Positions 16,675 through 26,382 of a stretch of DNA of 64,000 nucleotides are shown here, one piece after another (within the stretch, counting starts at the first letter, position 1; each line of letters opens with the position of its first letter). The notes below the pieces were generated by a model. The model searched no databases. It saw only the letters and a list, made by a program, of their open reading frames with translations, and had not been told where the DNA came from. The translations under genes were made by a program, and so were the position numbers. Origin of the DNA: Nitrogeniibacter aestuarii (lineage in GTDB: Bacteria; Pseudomonadota; Gammaproteobacteria; Burkholderiales; Rhodocyclaceae); contig NZ_CP071321.1 in NCBI RefSeq assembly GCF_017309585.1, positions 744,001 through 808,000 of the forward strand. The letters are read 5' to 3'.

Positions 16675-18813
16675 ATGAAATCGGTGCTTCGGCTCATCGC
16701 CGGCCTGTTCGCCATCGTCGTGCTGGTGGTCGTCGCCCTGGCGGCTTATCTGGCCTTCCTCTTCGATGCCAACGATTATCGGGACCAGTTGGTATCGACC
16801 GTCAAGGCGCAAACGGGACGGGATCTGACCCTCAACGGCCCGATCAAGCTATCTCTTTTCCCCTGGTTGGGGTTTTCAATCGGCGCGGCGGAGCTGGGCA
16901 ACGCCCCGGGGTTTTCCGATCGCCCCTTCGCCTCGCTGGCCTCGGCCGAAGCGCGTGTGAAGCTCTTGCCCCTAGTCGGCGGCAATGTCGAAATCGATCG
17001 GGTCACCATGAATGGCCTGCAGCTCAGTCTGGAGCGTCGCAAGGACGGGCAGACCAACTGGGCTGACTTTGGTCAGGGGAAGGAGGCGCCGGCGCCGGAA
17101 TCGACAAGCTCGTCAGGCGATGAGGACCGCGGGGCGACGGGTGCCCTGAGCGTCGGGGGCATTGATGTGACCGACGCGGCTGTACGCTGGACTGACGCGA
17201 TGGCCGGTACCGACTATCTGCTCAATCAGGTGGACTTTTCGACGGGGAGTATTGAGCCGGCGGAACCCTTCGACTTCAAGGGCGGTTTCGATTTTTCCGT
17301 CTCGCAGCCTGCGGCGAACGGGCGGTTGGGCTTCTCCGGCCAAGCCACGCTCGATACCGAACAACAGAAATATACGCTTCGCCAGATGCGTTTCGAACTG
17401 AACGCTGAAGGTGCCGGCTTGCCCGGTGGCAAGATCGAAGCCGGCGCACTCGCCGATGTGGTGGCCGACCTGAACGCGGGCACCCTGAGTGTGGGCAACA
17501 TGAACGTGAAACTCTACGACTTGCTCATCAGTGGTGGGCTGAACGTGGAGGGCCTGCGCGACTCACCCAATTACTCCGGCCGGATCGAGATTGACGGCTT
17601 CAATCCTCGCGCGTTGATGGCGTCCATGGGCCTGGATGCACCGGCAACCGCCAACGCCGAGCGCCTCAAGCGCGCCCGCCTGTCGGCCAATGTGTCTGGC
17701 ACGGCTCAGTCGATGAAGCTGAGCAACCTCGCGGGCAGTCTCGATGACAGTGAAATCAGTGGTTCTCTGGAGGTTGCCAATTTCAGCCGTCAGGCGCTGA
17801 GCTTTGACCTGAGCATCAATCAACTGGACGTGGACAGCTATCTGCCGCCTTCGACGGCAGCACCCGAAACGGCCCCCAAACCCGGTGAAGGCGCGGGGGC
17901 CGGAGGCGCAACGAAGCCCCTCGATCTGAGAGGTCCGGCAGTCAAAGGCCGCCTGAGAGTTGGGGCGCTCAAGGTCAGTGGATTGAACATGAGCCAGGTG
18001 GACACCGGCGTGGCCCTGTCCAACGGAAAGCTGACATTGACCCCGAAGGCGGCCCTGTATGGCGGCCGTCTCGACGCGGACGTCGGCGTGCTTGCACAAG
18101 GCAAGACCGAGCAGCTCAGTCTCAACGGTGGTGTCTCCGGGGTTGCGATCGGGGGGCTGTTGCGAGACCTCACCGCCAAGCCGGAACGACTGACCGGCAC
18201 GGGCAACGTGAGCATGAATCTGGCCGGGCGAGGGCTCGGAGGCGCAGCGCTCAGGTCCACCCTGGATGGTTCGGTGCGTCTTGTGCTCAAGGACGGTGCC
18301 GTGAAAGGTGTGAACGTGGCCCAGTTCCTGCGCGAGGCGCAGGCCAGGCTGCAGGGGAGCAACGCCGACACTGCCCAGGGGGCGCAACAGACCGACTTCA
18401 GCGACATGAGTGCGACCGTCTCACTCGGTGGCGGAGTGGCCCGCAATTCGGACCTGTCGCTGCGTTCGCCCCTGCTGCGCGTCTCGGGTGAGGGCCAGGC
18501 CAATCTGGTGAAGGAGACCATCGACTATCTGGTGAAGGCGTCCGTGGTCGGCACCCTGACGGGGCAGGGCGGCAAGTCGCTTGATGATGTGCGCGGCGTC
18601 ACGGTGCCGGTGCGTGTCGGCGGCACATTCGCAGCCCCCACCTATCGCCTGGATGTGGAGGCGCTCCTCAAGGAGGCGGCGGGCGCCAGGCTCGAAGAGC
18701 AGAAAGCCAAGGTCAAGGAGCAGGTGGACCAGAAGGTGGAAGAGGTACGCGAAAAGGCCAAGGACCAGATCAAGGATGAGCTGAAGAAAGGGCTTGAGGG
18801 CCTTTTCAAGTGA
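16675..18813 (+). CDS. AsmA family protein
   Basis: A 712-residue protein with one N-terminal membrane anchor (LRLIAGLFAIVVLVVVALAA). The AsmA N-terminal domain follows (FDANDYRDQLVSTVKAQTGR, then NGPIKLSLFPWLGF), along with a long beta-rich periplasmic region, the AsmA_2 C-terminal segment (GVNVAQFLREAQARLQGSNA) and a charged coiled tail from residue 670 (EEQKAKVKEQVDQKVEEV). AsmA-like proteins are beta-groove lipid conduits between inner and outer membrane and affect outer-membrane assembly. Monocistronic, with an upstream AT-rich promoter region. Confidence 0.88.
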   Translation: MKSVLRLIAGLFAIVVLVVVALAAYLAFLFDANDYRDQLVSTVKAQTGRDLTLNGPIKLSLFPWLGFSIGAAELGNAPGFSDRPFASLASAEARVKLLPLVGGNVEIDRVTMNGLQLSLERRKDGQTNWADFGQGKEAPAPESTSSSGDEDRGATGALSVGGIDVTDAAVRWTDAMAGTDYLLNQVDFSTGSIEPAEPFDFKGGFDFSVSQPAANGRLGFSGQATLDTEQQKYTLRQMRFELNAEGAGLPGGKIEAGALADVVADLNAGTLSVGNMNVKLYDLLISGGLNVEGLRDSPNYSGRIEIDGFNPRALMASMGLDAPATANAERLKRARLSANVSGTAQSMKLSNLAGSLDDSEISGSLEVANFSRQALSFDLSINQLDVDSYLPPSTAAPETAPKPGEGAGAGGATKPLDLRGPAVKGRLRVGALKVSGLNMSQVDTGVALSNGKLTLTPKAALYGGRLDADVGVLAQGKTEQLSLNGGVSGVAIGGLLRDLTAKPERLTGTGNVSMNLAGRGLGGAALRSTLDGSVRLVLKDGAVKGVNVAQFLREAQARLQGSNADTAQGAQQTDFSDMSATVSLGGGVARNSDLSLRSPLLRVSGEGQANLVKETIDYLVKASVVGTLTGQGGKSLDDVRGVTVPVRVGGTFAAPTYRLDVEALLKEAAGARLEEQKAKVKEQVDQKVEEVREKAKDQIKDELKKGLEGLFK

Positions 18814-18968
18814 TCGATTGCCGGGGCTCTGAATATCAAACTTTGTGCCCTGGTCATGCGCTGTCGGTGCACAAGGCCGTCGCTTCATGCTAGGTTTGCA
18901 CCGGATGACCACCGGATAACCGGACGGGCTTCGATCCAAATTCGAATTTCAGACTTGGGAGGTTAGAC

Positions 18969-19280
18969 ATGAGCGATTACGTGGCAGACGTGAAGAAGTA
19001 CGCTTCGAACGTCGATGAAGCCGTCGTGGACAAGATCGTCAAGTACTGCGGCATTGCCCTGCGTAACAAGGATTCCTCGCTGGTGTCCGCATCGGACAAA
19101 GCCGAACTGGATCGTGTCCGCGACGGTTTCGCGAAGAAGAAGCTCGAACTCGAACCCGCCGCGGCTGAAGCCGGTATCGAGAAGGTGTGCGCCACGCTCA
19201 AGGGCGTGAATCAGAAGAGCCGCGTGACCTTCTACTACCTGCTGGCCGAAGCGACCGGCACCATGGACAAGCTGCGCTAA
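18969..19280 (+). CDS. DUF2853 family protein
   Basis: A 103-residue small acidic/basic cytoplasmic protein with the DUF2853 pattern: MSDYVADVKKYASNVDEAV, then CGIALRNKDSSLVSASDKAE and a C-terminal KVCATLKGVNQKSRVTFYYL. Structures in the family are small helical bundles; the role is unknown. GGGAGG (18957-18962) precedes the ATG, and a strong palindromic terminator follows, so it is a single-gene transcript. Confidence 0.85.
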   Translation: MSDYVADVKKYASNVDEAVVDKIVKYCGIALRNKDSSLVSASDKAELDRVRDGFAKKKLELEPAAAEAGIEKVCATLKGVNQKSRVTFYYLLAEATGTMDKLR

Positions 19281-19297
19281 GCACTGCTTCGTTCACG

Positions 19298-19326
19298 AAA
19301 AAGCCCCGGCATGCCGGGGCTTTTTT
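19298..19326. terminator. Rho-independent terminator after the DUF2853 gene
   Basis: A perfect 10-bp palindrome, AAGCCCCGGC (19301-19310) / GCCGGGGCTT (19313-19322), with a two-base centre. It is followed by T6 on the plus strand and preceded by A5, so it also works for the convergent CBS gene. Confidence 0.9.
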
Positions 19327-19348
19327 CATGTCGGGGGCAAGAGCACCG

Positions 19349-19783
19349 TCAGAGGATGACGGTGATTTCCTCGCGGCGCTCCAGATCGGCACCGAACTCG
19401 CGCGCATCGAGGTTCAGTGCGTCGGTGGCGGCCACCAGTCCGATGGGGCGCCGGTCCTGATCCACCACCGGTACATGCCGGAAGCCGCCTTCGTACATCA
19501 TGTGCAGTGCATGGACGAAGGGATGATCGGGCGCGATCGTCATCGGGTTGTGTGTCATGACCTCGGCCACCGGCGTCGCGTCGGCGTCCACGTCGGCGGC
19601 CAGCACCGAAAAGGTCGCGTCATGTTCGGTGAAGATGCCCGTGAGGATGCCATGCTCGGTAATCATGACTGCGTTGGCGTCGTGCTTGGCCATCAGATGA
19701 ACCACGTCTCGAACGCTCTGTTTCGCGTCGGCTACCACCAGATGCTCAGGGCGCATCACGGCATGAATGGGTCGTGTCGGCAT
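19349..19783 (-). CDS. CBS-domain-pair protein
   Basis: A 144-residue protein made of two CBS motifs. The first covers MRPEHLVVADAKQSVRDVV to GILTGIFTEHDATF; the second covers MTHNPMTIAPDHPFVHALHM to RRPIGLVAATDALN. CBS pairs bind adenosine nucleotides (AMP, ATP, SAM) and act as energy sensors; stand-alone versions regulate unknown partners. The start ATG 19783 has a good GGAAGGAGAC Shine-Dalgarno; the frame is open 37 codons further. It runs convergent to the DUF2853 gene. Confidence 0.85.
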   Translation of the reverse strand: MPTRPIHAVMRPEHLVVADAKQSVRDVVHLMAKHDANAVMITEHGILTGIFTEHDATFSVLAADVDADATPVAEVMTHNPMTIAPDHPFVHALHMMYEGGFRHVPVVDQDRRPIGLVAATDALNLDAREFGADLERREEITVIL

Positions 19784-19910
19784 ATCAGTCTCCTTCCTGC
19801 AGCCCTTGATATGGAGCTGTCTCGAGGTGGGTGGCCCGGCGCCGGCTGAGCGTCGGGGGTGATATTCCCGAAGCTTAGAGCGTGCCACTTTCAAATTGAT
19901 CTAAGTGATT

Positions 19911-19961
19911 GAAAACAAAAGCGCCCGGGTTGCACTGCAACACGGGCGTCTTTCGTTTTTT
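19911..19961. terminator. Terminator at the end of the cys operon
   Basis: A long stem, GCGCCCGGGTTGCA (19921-19934) with TGCAACACGGGCGT (19936-19949), has one mismatch and a one-base centre. It is flanked by CTTTCGTTTTTT on the right and, on the minus strand, by TTTTGTTTTC, so it stops the cys operon after cysN (stop at 20017). Confidence 0.8.
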
Positions 19962-20016
19962 GCGCCAATTTGGTGAATGTCCGCACCACAAGGGCGCGGA
20001 ATTTCATTTGGGGCTG

Positions 20017-21297
20017 TCAGGCGATCATGCCTGCACCCACCGTGTTGTTGGTGGATTCATCAATGATGATGAAGGCGCCGGTGGCCCGGTTGCGCTGGTA
20101 CGGGTCGGCAAAGATCGGTTGCGCCAGCTTGAGGCTCACGCGGGCGATGTCATTCATTTCGAGCGTGGCTGCGTCGCCAGTGTCGAGCGTGTTCACGTCG
20201 AGGCGGTACTCGATCCGAGCAACTTTTGCCTTCACTTCGCGGGTGGTGTGGCGCAGCAGGTAGGTGCGTGCCGGGCTCAAGGCGGTTTCGGAGAGCCAGC
20301 ATACGTCGGCGTCGATCTGCTTGAGTGCGGCGGGCGCCTCGGCGCTCTTGACGATCATGTCGCCGCGCGAGGTGTCGATTTCGTCTTCGAACAGCAGGGT
20401 GACTGACTGTTCGTGAATGGCCTTGTCGATGCGCTGGCCGCCGATCTCGATGGCCTTGACCCGGCTGCTTTGACCCGAGGGCAGGGTGGTGACGGCGTCG
20501 CCCACGGCGATCTCGCCGGATTCAACCCGGCCCATGAAGCCGCGGTAGTCGTGCAGCTCCGGGTTGGCCGAGTCGCGCGGACGGCACACGTATTGCACCG
20601 GGAAGCGGAAGTCCTCCGGCTTTTCGGTGTGGGCGGCCGGGGCGGATTCGAGGATCTGCATCATGGTCGGGCCTTCATACCAGCCCATGCGATCGCCACG
20701 TTCGACCACCATGTCGCCGTTGAGGGCCGACATGGGGATGAAGCGCACGTCCTTGATGCCCACCTTTTCAGCAAAGGCGAGGTAGTCGTTGCGGATCGAC
20801 TCGAAGGTGGCCTGATCGTAGTCGACCAGATCCATCTTGTTGATGGCGACCACCAGATGCGGGATGCCGACCATCTTGGCCAGGGTGGAGTGGCGCCGGG
20901 TCTGGGTCAGCATGCCTTTACGCGCATCCACCAGGATGATGGCCAGGTTGGCGGTCGAGGCAGCGGTCACCATGTTGCGGGTGTACTGCTCGTGACCCGG
21001 GGCGTCGGCAATGATGTACTTGCGCGTGCCGGTGGTGAAGTAGCGGTAGGCCACATCGATGGTGATGCCCTGCTCGCGCTCGGCCTGCAGGCCGTCTGTG
21101 AGCAGGGACAGGTCCACCGCGGTCAGGCCCCGCTTGGCGGAGGTCTTCTCGATGGCGTTCATGGTGTCGGCCAGGATGGTCTTGCTGTCGAACAGCAGAC
21201 GGCCGATGAGGGTGCTCTTGCCGTCATCGACGCTGCCGCAGGTCAGAAAGCGCAGCAGGCCGTTGTCGGTGTCGGGCAGGTGTTCCAGCGCGGACAT
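20017..21297 (-). CDS. cysN: Sulfate adenylyltransferase subunit 1 (GTPase)
   Basis: A 426-residue EF-Tu-like GTPase subunit of ATP sulfurylase. G1 is GSVDDGKST, G3 is DAPGHEQYTRNM and G4 is NKMDLVD, followed by the translation-factor beta-barrel domains. It couples GTP hydrolysis to sulfate adenylation by CysD, forming APS. There is no C-terminal APS kinase (CysC) fusion, so PAPS is not made here, consistent with the APS-type CysH in the same operon. The start is ATG 21297, six bases after GAAGGA; ATG 21303 is too close to that site. It is the last gene of the cys operon. Confidence 0.95.
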   Translation of the reverse strand: MSALEHLPDTDNGLLRFLTCGSVDDGKSTLIGRLLFDSKTILADTMNAIEKTSAKRGLTAVDLSLLTDGLQAEREQGITIDVAYRYFTTGTRKYIIADAPGHEQYTRNMVTAASTANLAIILVDARKGMLTQTRRHSTLAKMVGIPHLVVAINKMDLVDYDQATFESIRNDYLAFAEKVGIKDVRFIPMSALNGDMVVERGDRMGWYEGPTMMQILESAPAAHTEKPEDFRFPVQYVCRPRDSANPELHDYRGFMGRVESGEIAVGDAVTTLPSGQSSRVKAIEIGGQRIDKAIHEQSVTLLFEDEIDTSRGDMIVKSAEAPAALKQIDADVCWLSETALSPARTYLLRHTTREVKAKVARIEYRLDVNTLDTGDAATLEMNDIARVSLKLAQPIFADPYQRNRATGAFIIIDESTNNTVGAGMIA

Positions 21298-21344
21298 GTT
21301 CATTCCTTCAATACTTCGTGTTCTGCACGGAGTGGCGGTCTGAT

Positions 21345-21437
21345 CCCCTCCCCCTTCAAGGGGGAGGCCGGGAGGGGGATGGGTCTCGATGTTCGATGCC
21401 CCCATCCCCACCCCAACCCTCCCCTTGAAGGGGAGGG
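21345..21437. repeat. Intergenic inverted repeat between cysN and cysD
   Basis: Two copies of a roughly 38-bp C/G-tract element lie in opposite orientation. Each contains its own hairpin: CCTCCCCCTT-C-AAGGGGGAGG (21347-21367) and CCCTCCCCTT-G-AAGGGGAGGG (21417-21437). The inner arms GGGGGATGGG (21374-21383) and CCCATCCCC (21401-21409) also pair. Elements of this look are dispersed between genes in many proteobacteria (REP-like). It splits the cysD and cysN genes of one operon. Confidence 0.8.
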
Positions 21438-21443
21438 CCCTGG

Positions 21444-22358
21444 TCAGAAGTAGCCTTCCTTCTTGCGCTGCTCCATGGACGCTTCAGAGGTCTGGTCGTC
21501 CATGCGCGTGGCGCCGCGTTCGGTGATGGTGGTGGTGGCCGTCTCGGCGAGAATCTTCTCGATGGAGTCGGCGTCGGAGGCGACCGGGGCGGTACAGCTG
21601 ATGTCGCCCACGGTGCGGAAGCGCACCATCACGTCCTCAACCGTGTCTTCGGGCGCGGCCGGCGTGAGGTCGGTGACCGGCATGAGCAGGTCGCCCTTGC
21701 GTACCACCGGGCGGGTGTGGGCGAAATAGATCGAGGGCAGCTCCAGTTGCTCGCGCTCGATGTACTGCCACACGTCCAGTTCGGTCCAGTTACTGATCGG
21801 GAATGCGCGGATGTTCTCGCCCTGATGGGTGCGGGCGTTGTAGAGGTTCCACAGTTCCGGGCGCTGGTTCTTCGGGTCCCACTGGCCGAACTCGTCGCGG
21901 AAACTCATGATCCGCTCTTTGGCGCGGGCCTTTTCCTCGTCACGACGGGCGCCGCCGATGCAGCAGTCGAAGCCGAATTCCTCGATGGCTTCGAGCAGGG
22001 TCACCGACTGGTGCTTGTTGCGCGATTCGTTCTCGTGCTTGAGCACGATGGTGCCGCGGGCCATGGAGTCTTCCAGCGAACGCACGATCAGGCGCTCGCC
22101 CAGTTCCTCGGCACGCTTGTCGCGGAAGGCGATCACCTCCGGGTAGTTGTGCCCGGTGTCGATGTGCATGAGCGGGAACGGGAAACGGCCCGGGCGGAAG
22201 GCTTTCTCGGCGATGCGCAGCATGCACACCGAATCCTTGCCGCCGGAAAAGAGCAGCACCGGGTTGGCGCACTGGCCGGCCACTTCACGCATGATGTGAA
22301 TGGCCTCGGCCTCGAGCCAGTCCAGGTGGGACAGGGTCTGTTGGGTCAGGGTCGACAT
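21444..22358 (-). CDS. cysD: Sulfate adenylyltransferase subunit 2
   Basis: The 304-residue catalytic subunit of ATP sulfurylase, an N-type PP-loop ATP pyrophosphatase: LLFSGGKDSVCMLRIAEKAF holds the PP-loop SGGKDS, and CCIGGARRDEEKARAKER is the conserved downstream block. It works with CysN to make APS from sulfate and ATP. It sits in the cys operon between a 35-codon gene and cysN. Length and C-terminus (MEQRKKEGYF) are typical for the family. Confidence 0.96.
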   Translation of the reverse strand: MSTLTQQTLSHLDWLEAEAIHIMREVAGQCANPVLLFSGGKDSVCMLRIAEKAFRPGRFPFPLMHIDTGHNYPEVIAFRDKRAEELGERLIVRSLEDSMARGTIVLKHENESRNKHQSVTLLEAIEEFGFDCCIGGARRDEEKARAKERIMSFRDEFGQWDPKNQRPELWNLYNARTHQGENIRAFPISNWTELDVWQYIEREQLELPSIYFAHTRPVVRKGDLLMPVTDLTPAAPEDTVEDVMVRFRTVGDISCTAPVASDADSIEKILAETATTTITERGATRMDDQTSEASMEQRKKEGYF

Positions 22359-22388
22359 CTTCTTATCTACAACTTGAAAAAAATGAAA

Positions 22389-22496
22389 TCAGTGGCGCAG
22401 GGCGCGCAGGGCCGCGGCCAGTCCTGCACGCAGCGCCGCCATCTGTCGGGCGATCTGCTGGGTCAGGCTGGGTGGCAGGGTTCTGCTGTTGGGCAT
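22389..22496 (-). CDS. Small basic protein in the cys operon (35 aa)
   Basis: A 35-codon reading frame between cysH and cysD, starting MPNSRTLPPSLTQQIA and ending AAALRALRH. A strong GAGGAGAG Shine-Dalgarno lies about six bases before the ATG, and the stop is 30 bp before cysD. From residue 11 the sequence is an Ala/Leu/Arg amphipathic helix with no acidic residue. It is not recognised as a known family. It could be a regulatory or assembly peptide for sulfate reduction, or a leader; codon usage matches the neighbours. Confidence 0.6.
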   Translation of the reverse strand: MPNSRTLPPSLTQQIARQMAALRAGLAAALRALRH

Positions 22497-22518
22497 GGGG
22501 GCTCTCCTCGATGTGAGC

Positions 22519-23292
22519 TCAGCTTTTCTTCACGTGCAGGCCGCATTCCTTGGAGGCGGGGTCTTCCCACCACCAGCGGCCGGCGCGGATGTCTTCGCCG
22601 ACGGCAACCGCACGCGTACAGGGCGCGCAGCCGATGCTCGGGTAGAACTGCTCGTGCAGGGCGCTGTAGGGCACGTCCTTGCTGCGGATGTAGGCCCACA
22701 CTTCGGCCTCGCTCCAGTCGGACAGCGGGTTGAGCTTTTCCAGGCCGTTGCCGGCGTCGAATTCGCGGGTCGGCAGACCGGTGCGGGTCGGCGACTGGGC
22801 CGCGCGCAGGCCGGTGATCCAGGCCTTCTTGCCGGACAGGGCACGCTTGAGCGGTTCGATCTTGCGGATGGCGCAGCAGCTCTTGCGCAGCTCGACCGAG
22901 TCGTAGAAGGCGTTGATGCCTTCATTGCGCACATAGGCTTCGACCGCCGCCGCATCCGGGAAAAACACCTTCAGTCGGGTGTCGTAGTGTTGCTCCACCT
23001 TGCCCATGAGGTCGTAGGTCTCGACCGGCAGGCGACCGGTGTCGAGCGAGAAAATCTCGATCGGCAGCGAGTGCTTGAGAATCAGGTCGGTCACGACCAT
23101 GTCCTCGGCGCCCAGGCTGTTGGCAAAGGTGATCGCGCCTTCGGCGCCGAACTCGGCCACGGCGTCACGCAGCTGCTTGAGTACGGCTTCACTCTTGGCG
23201 GCCACGCGCGCCAGCAGTTCGGGCGTCAGCTCCGGGTGGATGGCCGGGTTGTTCAGGGCCTGACGAATCGGGATGGCGGATACGGCGCTCAT
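22519..23292 (-). CDS. cysH: Adenylyl-sulfate (APS) reductase, CysH family
   Basis: A 257-residue thioredoxin-dependent reductase of the PP-loop fold. Besides the C-terminal catalytic Cys (KECGLH) it has the paired-Cys motifs RKSCCAIRKIEPL and IGCAPCTRAV that ligate a 4Fe-4S cluster, marking the form that reduces APS directly rather than PAPS. Product: sulfite and AMP. This agrees with the absence of cysC. The ATG at 23292 overlaps the stop of the DUF934 gene by ATGA, and the 35-codon gene follows. Cytoplasmic. Confidence 0.95.
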   Translation of the reverse strand: MSAVSAIPIRQALNNPAIHPELTPELLARVAAKSEAVLKQLRDAVAEFGAEGAITFANSLGAEDMVVTDLILKHSLPIEIFSLDTGRLPVETYDLMGKVEQHYDTRLKVFFPDAAAVEAYVRNEGINAFYDSVELRKSCCAIRKIEPLKRALSGKKAWITGLRAAQSPTRTGLPTREFDAGNGLEKLNPLSDWSEAEVWAYIRSKDVPYSALHEQFYPSIGCAPCTRAVAVGEDIRAGRWWWEDPASKECGLHVKKS

Positions 23293-23805
23293 GCGGCAAC
23301 CCTCCTTTGGCGGCGGAACAGAGGACTCTGCACCGTGACGGACGTCTGGTACGGCTCACTGAAATCCTTCACGTTGCGCAGGGCGTCTTCGAGCTGAGCG
23401 TCGCTGTACCTGCCCTCGGCCGGCTGCAGGGCATCGAAGCCGCAGCGGGTGAGGTAGTCGAACTGGTCGCGCAGCACATCACCAATGGCGCGCAGCTCGC
23501 CGGTGTGACCGTGGCGGGTGCGCAGCAAGGTGGCGATGGAGTAGCCACGGCCGTCGGCGAATTTCGGGAAATGCACGGCCACCAGCGGCAGCTGGGCGAG
23601 ATAGGGCGCCACATCCGCGGGTTCGTCGTCACCGGCCAGCCACACGGCAACGTCGCGACGCGACTGCAGGGCGGTTTGCGCCAGGTAAACCGACAGGGGC
23701 ACGATCCACTGACCTTCGGCGACTTCAACGCTATCGGCGTTCTGGTCTTCGGTCAGGGTCAGCACTTGCCATGCGTCTTCGACGATGGCCTGGGTCTTGA
23801 TCAGC

Positions 23806-23813
<8 letters not shown>
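23289..23813 (-). CDS. DUF934 protein, sulfite-reduction-associated
   Basis: A 174-residue cytoplasmic protein of the DUF934 family, found next to cysI and cysH in many proteobacteria. Conserved features are LPLVAVHFPKFADGRGYS and the region ending in FDYLTRCGFDALQPAEGR. It is thought to support sulfite reductase, perhaps as an electron-transfer or siroheme-related partner, but no activity is established. The start ATG 23813 overlaps the 3' end of cysI by eight bases with GGAAGG upstream, and its stop overlaps cysH: tight translational coupling. Confidence 0.88.
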
Positions 23814-25488
<1,675 letters not shown>

Positions 25489-25498
25489 GACAGTTCTC

Positions 25499-26278
25499 TC
25501 AATGGGTTATCAGTTTTGCGCCCACCAGCACCAGGGTGGTGGCCAGAATCGGGCGCAGTACGCGGTCGGGCACGCGGGTAGACACATGGCTACCCAGCCA
25601 GATGCCCGGCAGGGAGCCGATGAGCAGGCTACCCAGCAGCAGCCAGTCCACCGTGCCAAGGGCCATGTGGCCAAGGCCGGCGACGGCCGTCAGCGGCACG
25701 GCATGCGCGATGTCGGAGCCCACGATGCGTACGGTCGGCAGGCCCGGGTACAGGAAAAACAGTGCTGTGACGCCCAGCGCACCAGCGCCCACACTCGAAA
25801 TCGACACCAGGGCGCCAAGCACCACGCCGGTGATGATTGTCAGGTTGCGCACCCGGTTCGGGTTCGGGGTGTCGCCCATCACGCGACGTGAGAACGCCTG
25901 AATCTTGCTCCGCAGCAAAATGGCAGCCGCCGTGAGCACCAGTGCCCCACCGAGTGCCACCGAGATCACGCTGGTGGCGCCCTCGATGCCGCCCGGGGCG
26001 TAGGTGTGGACCGTCCAGAGCGTGATCAGCGCGGAGGGAATGCTGCCGCTGGCCAACCGACGCGTGATCGTCCAGTCAATGGTGCCCTTGAGGCTGTGAG
26101 CGAGCGTGCCACCCGCCTTGGTCAGCGCTGCGTAGAGCAGGTCGGTGCCGACCGCCACTGACGGATGAATGCCGAACATGAGGACGAGCAACGGCGTCAT
26201 GAGCGAGCCGCCACCGACGCCGGTCAAACCGACGATGGCCCCCACAACAAATCCAGCAACCGTGTACGCAAAGTCCAT
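25499..26278 (-). CDS. TauE/SafE family permease leading the cys operon
   Basis: A 259-residue membrane protein with eight hydrophobic segments and the repeated TauE motifs FVVGAIVGLTGVGGGSLMTP with VGTDLLYAALTKAGG, and SISSVGAGALGVTALFFLYP with DIAHAVPLTAVAG. As the first gene of a sulfate-assimilation operon under divergent cysB, it may import sulfate or export excess sulfite; direction is not decided by sequence. The start is ATG 26278 rather than the upstream 26308. cysI starts ten bases downstream. Confidence 0.9.
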   Translation of the reverse strand: MDFAYTVAGFVVGAIVGLTGVGGGSLMTPLLVLMFGIHPSVAVGTDLLYAALTKAGGTLAHSLKGTIDWTITRRLASGSIPSALITLWTVHTYAPGGIEGATSVISVALGGALVLTAAAILLRSKIQAFSRRVMGDTPNPNRVRNLTIITGVVLGALVSISSVGAGALGVTALFFLYPGLPTVRIVGSDIAHAVPLTAVAGLGHMALGTVDWLLLGSLLIGSLPGIWLGSHVSTRVPDRVLRPILATTLVLVGAKLITH

Positions 26279-26382
26279 TTCAACTATTCCCTTGATGGTG
26301 CAGTGCACTCTACGGATGGGGAATAGATCAGAACAGGCGGTTCAAGTTAAACTTTAAGAACCAAAAGTTATTTTGAGCTGCC
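26279..26382. promoter_or_regulatory. Divergent cysB / cys-operon regulatory region
   Basis: A 104-bp intergenic gap between divergent genes. It holds an AT-rich stretch (26340-26375, TTCAAGTTAAACTTTAAG and onward) adjoining the cysB start, the type of sequence CysB binds, and is the only place for the operon promoter. No unambiguous -10/-35 pair was found on the minus strand. Confidence 0.5.

Noticed and set aside
18860..18880. GTGCACAAG segment before the DUF2853 gene as another phasin-type operator
   Set aside because: Only a half-site; no second arm.
20413..21453. Plus-strand frame of 346 codons opposite cysN
   Set aside because: Opposite a well-conserved GTPase with G1, G3 and G4 boxes; no RBS or family signature.
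26298..26312. TGGTGCAGTGCACTC near the cys promoter, resembling the phasin operator
   Set aside because: Only the GTGCA core and palindromic look are shared and the surrounding geometry differs; probably chance.
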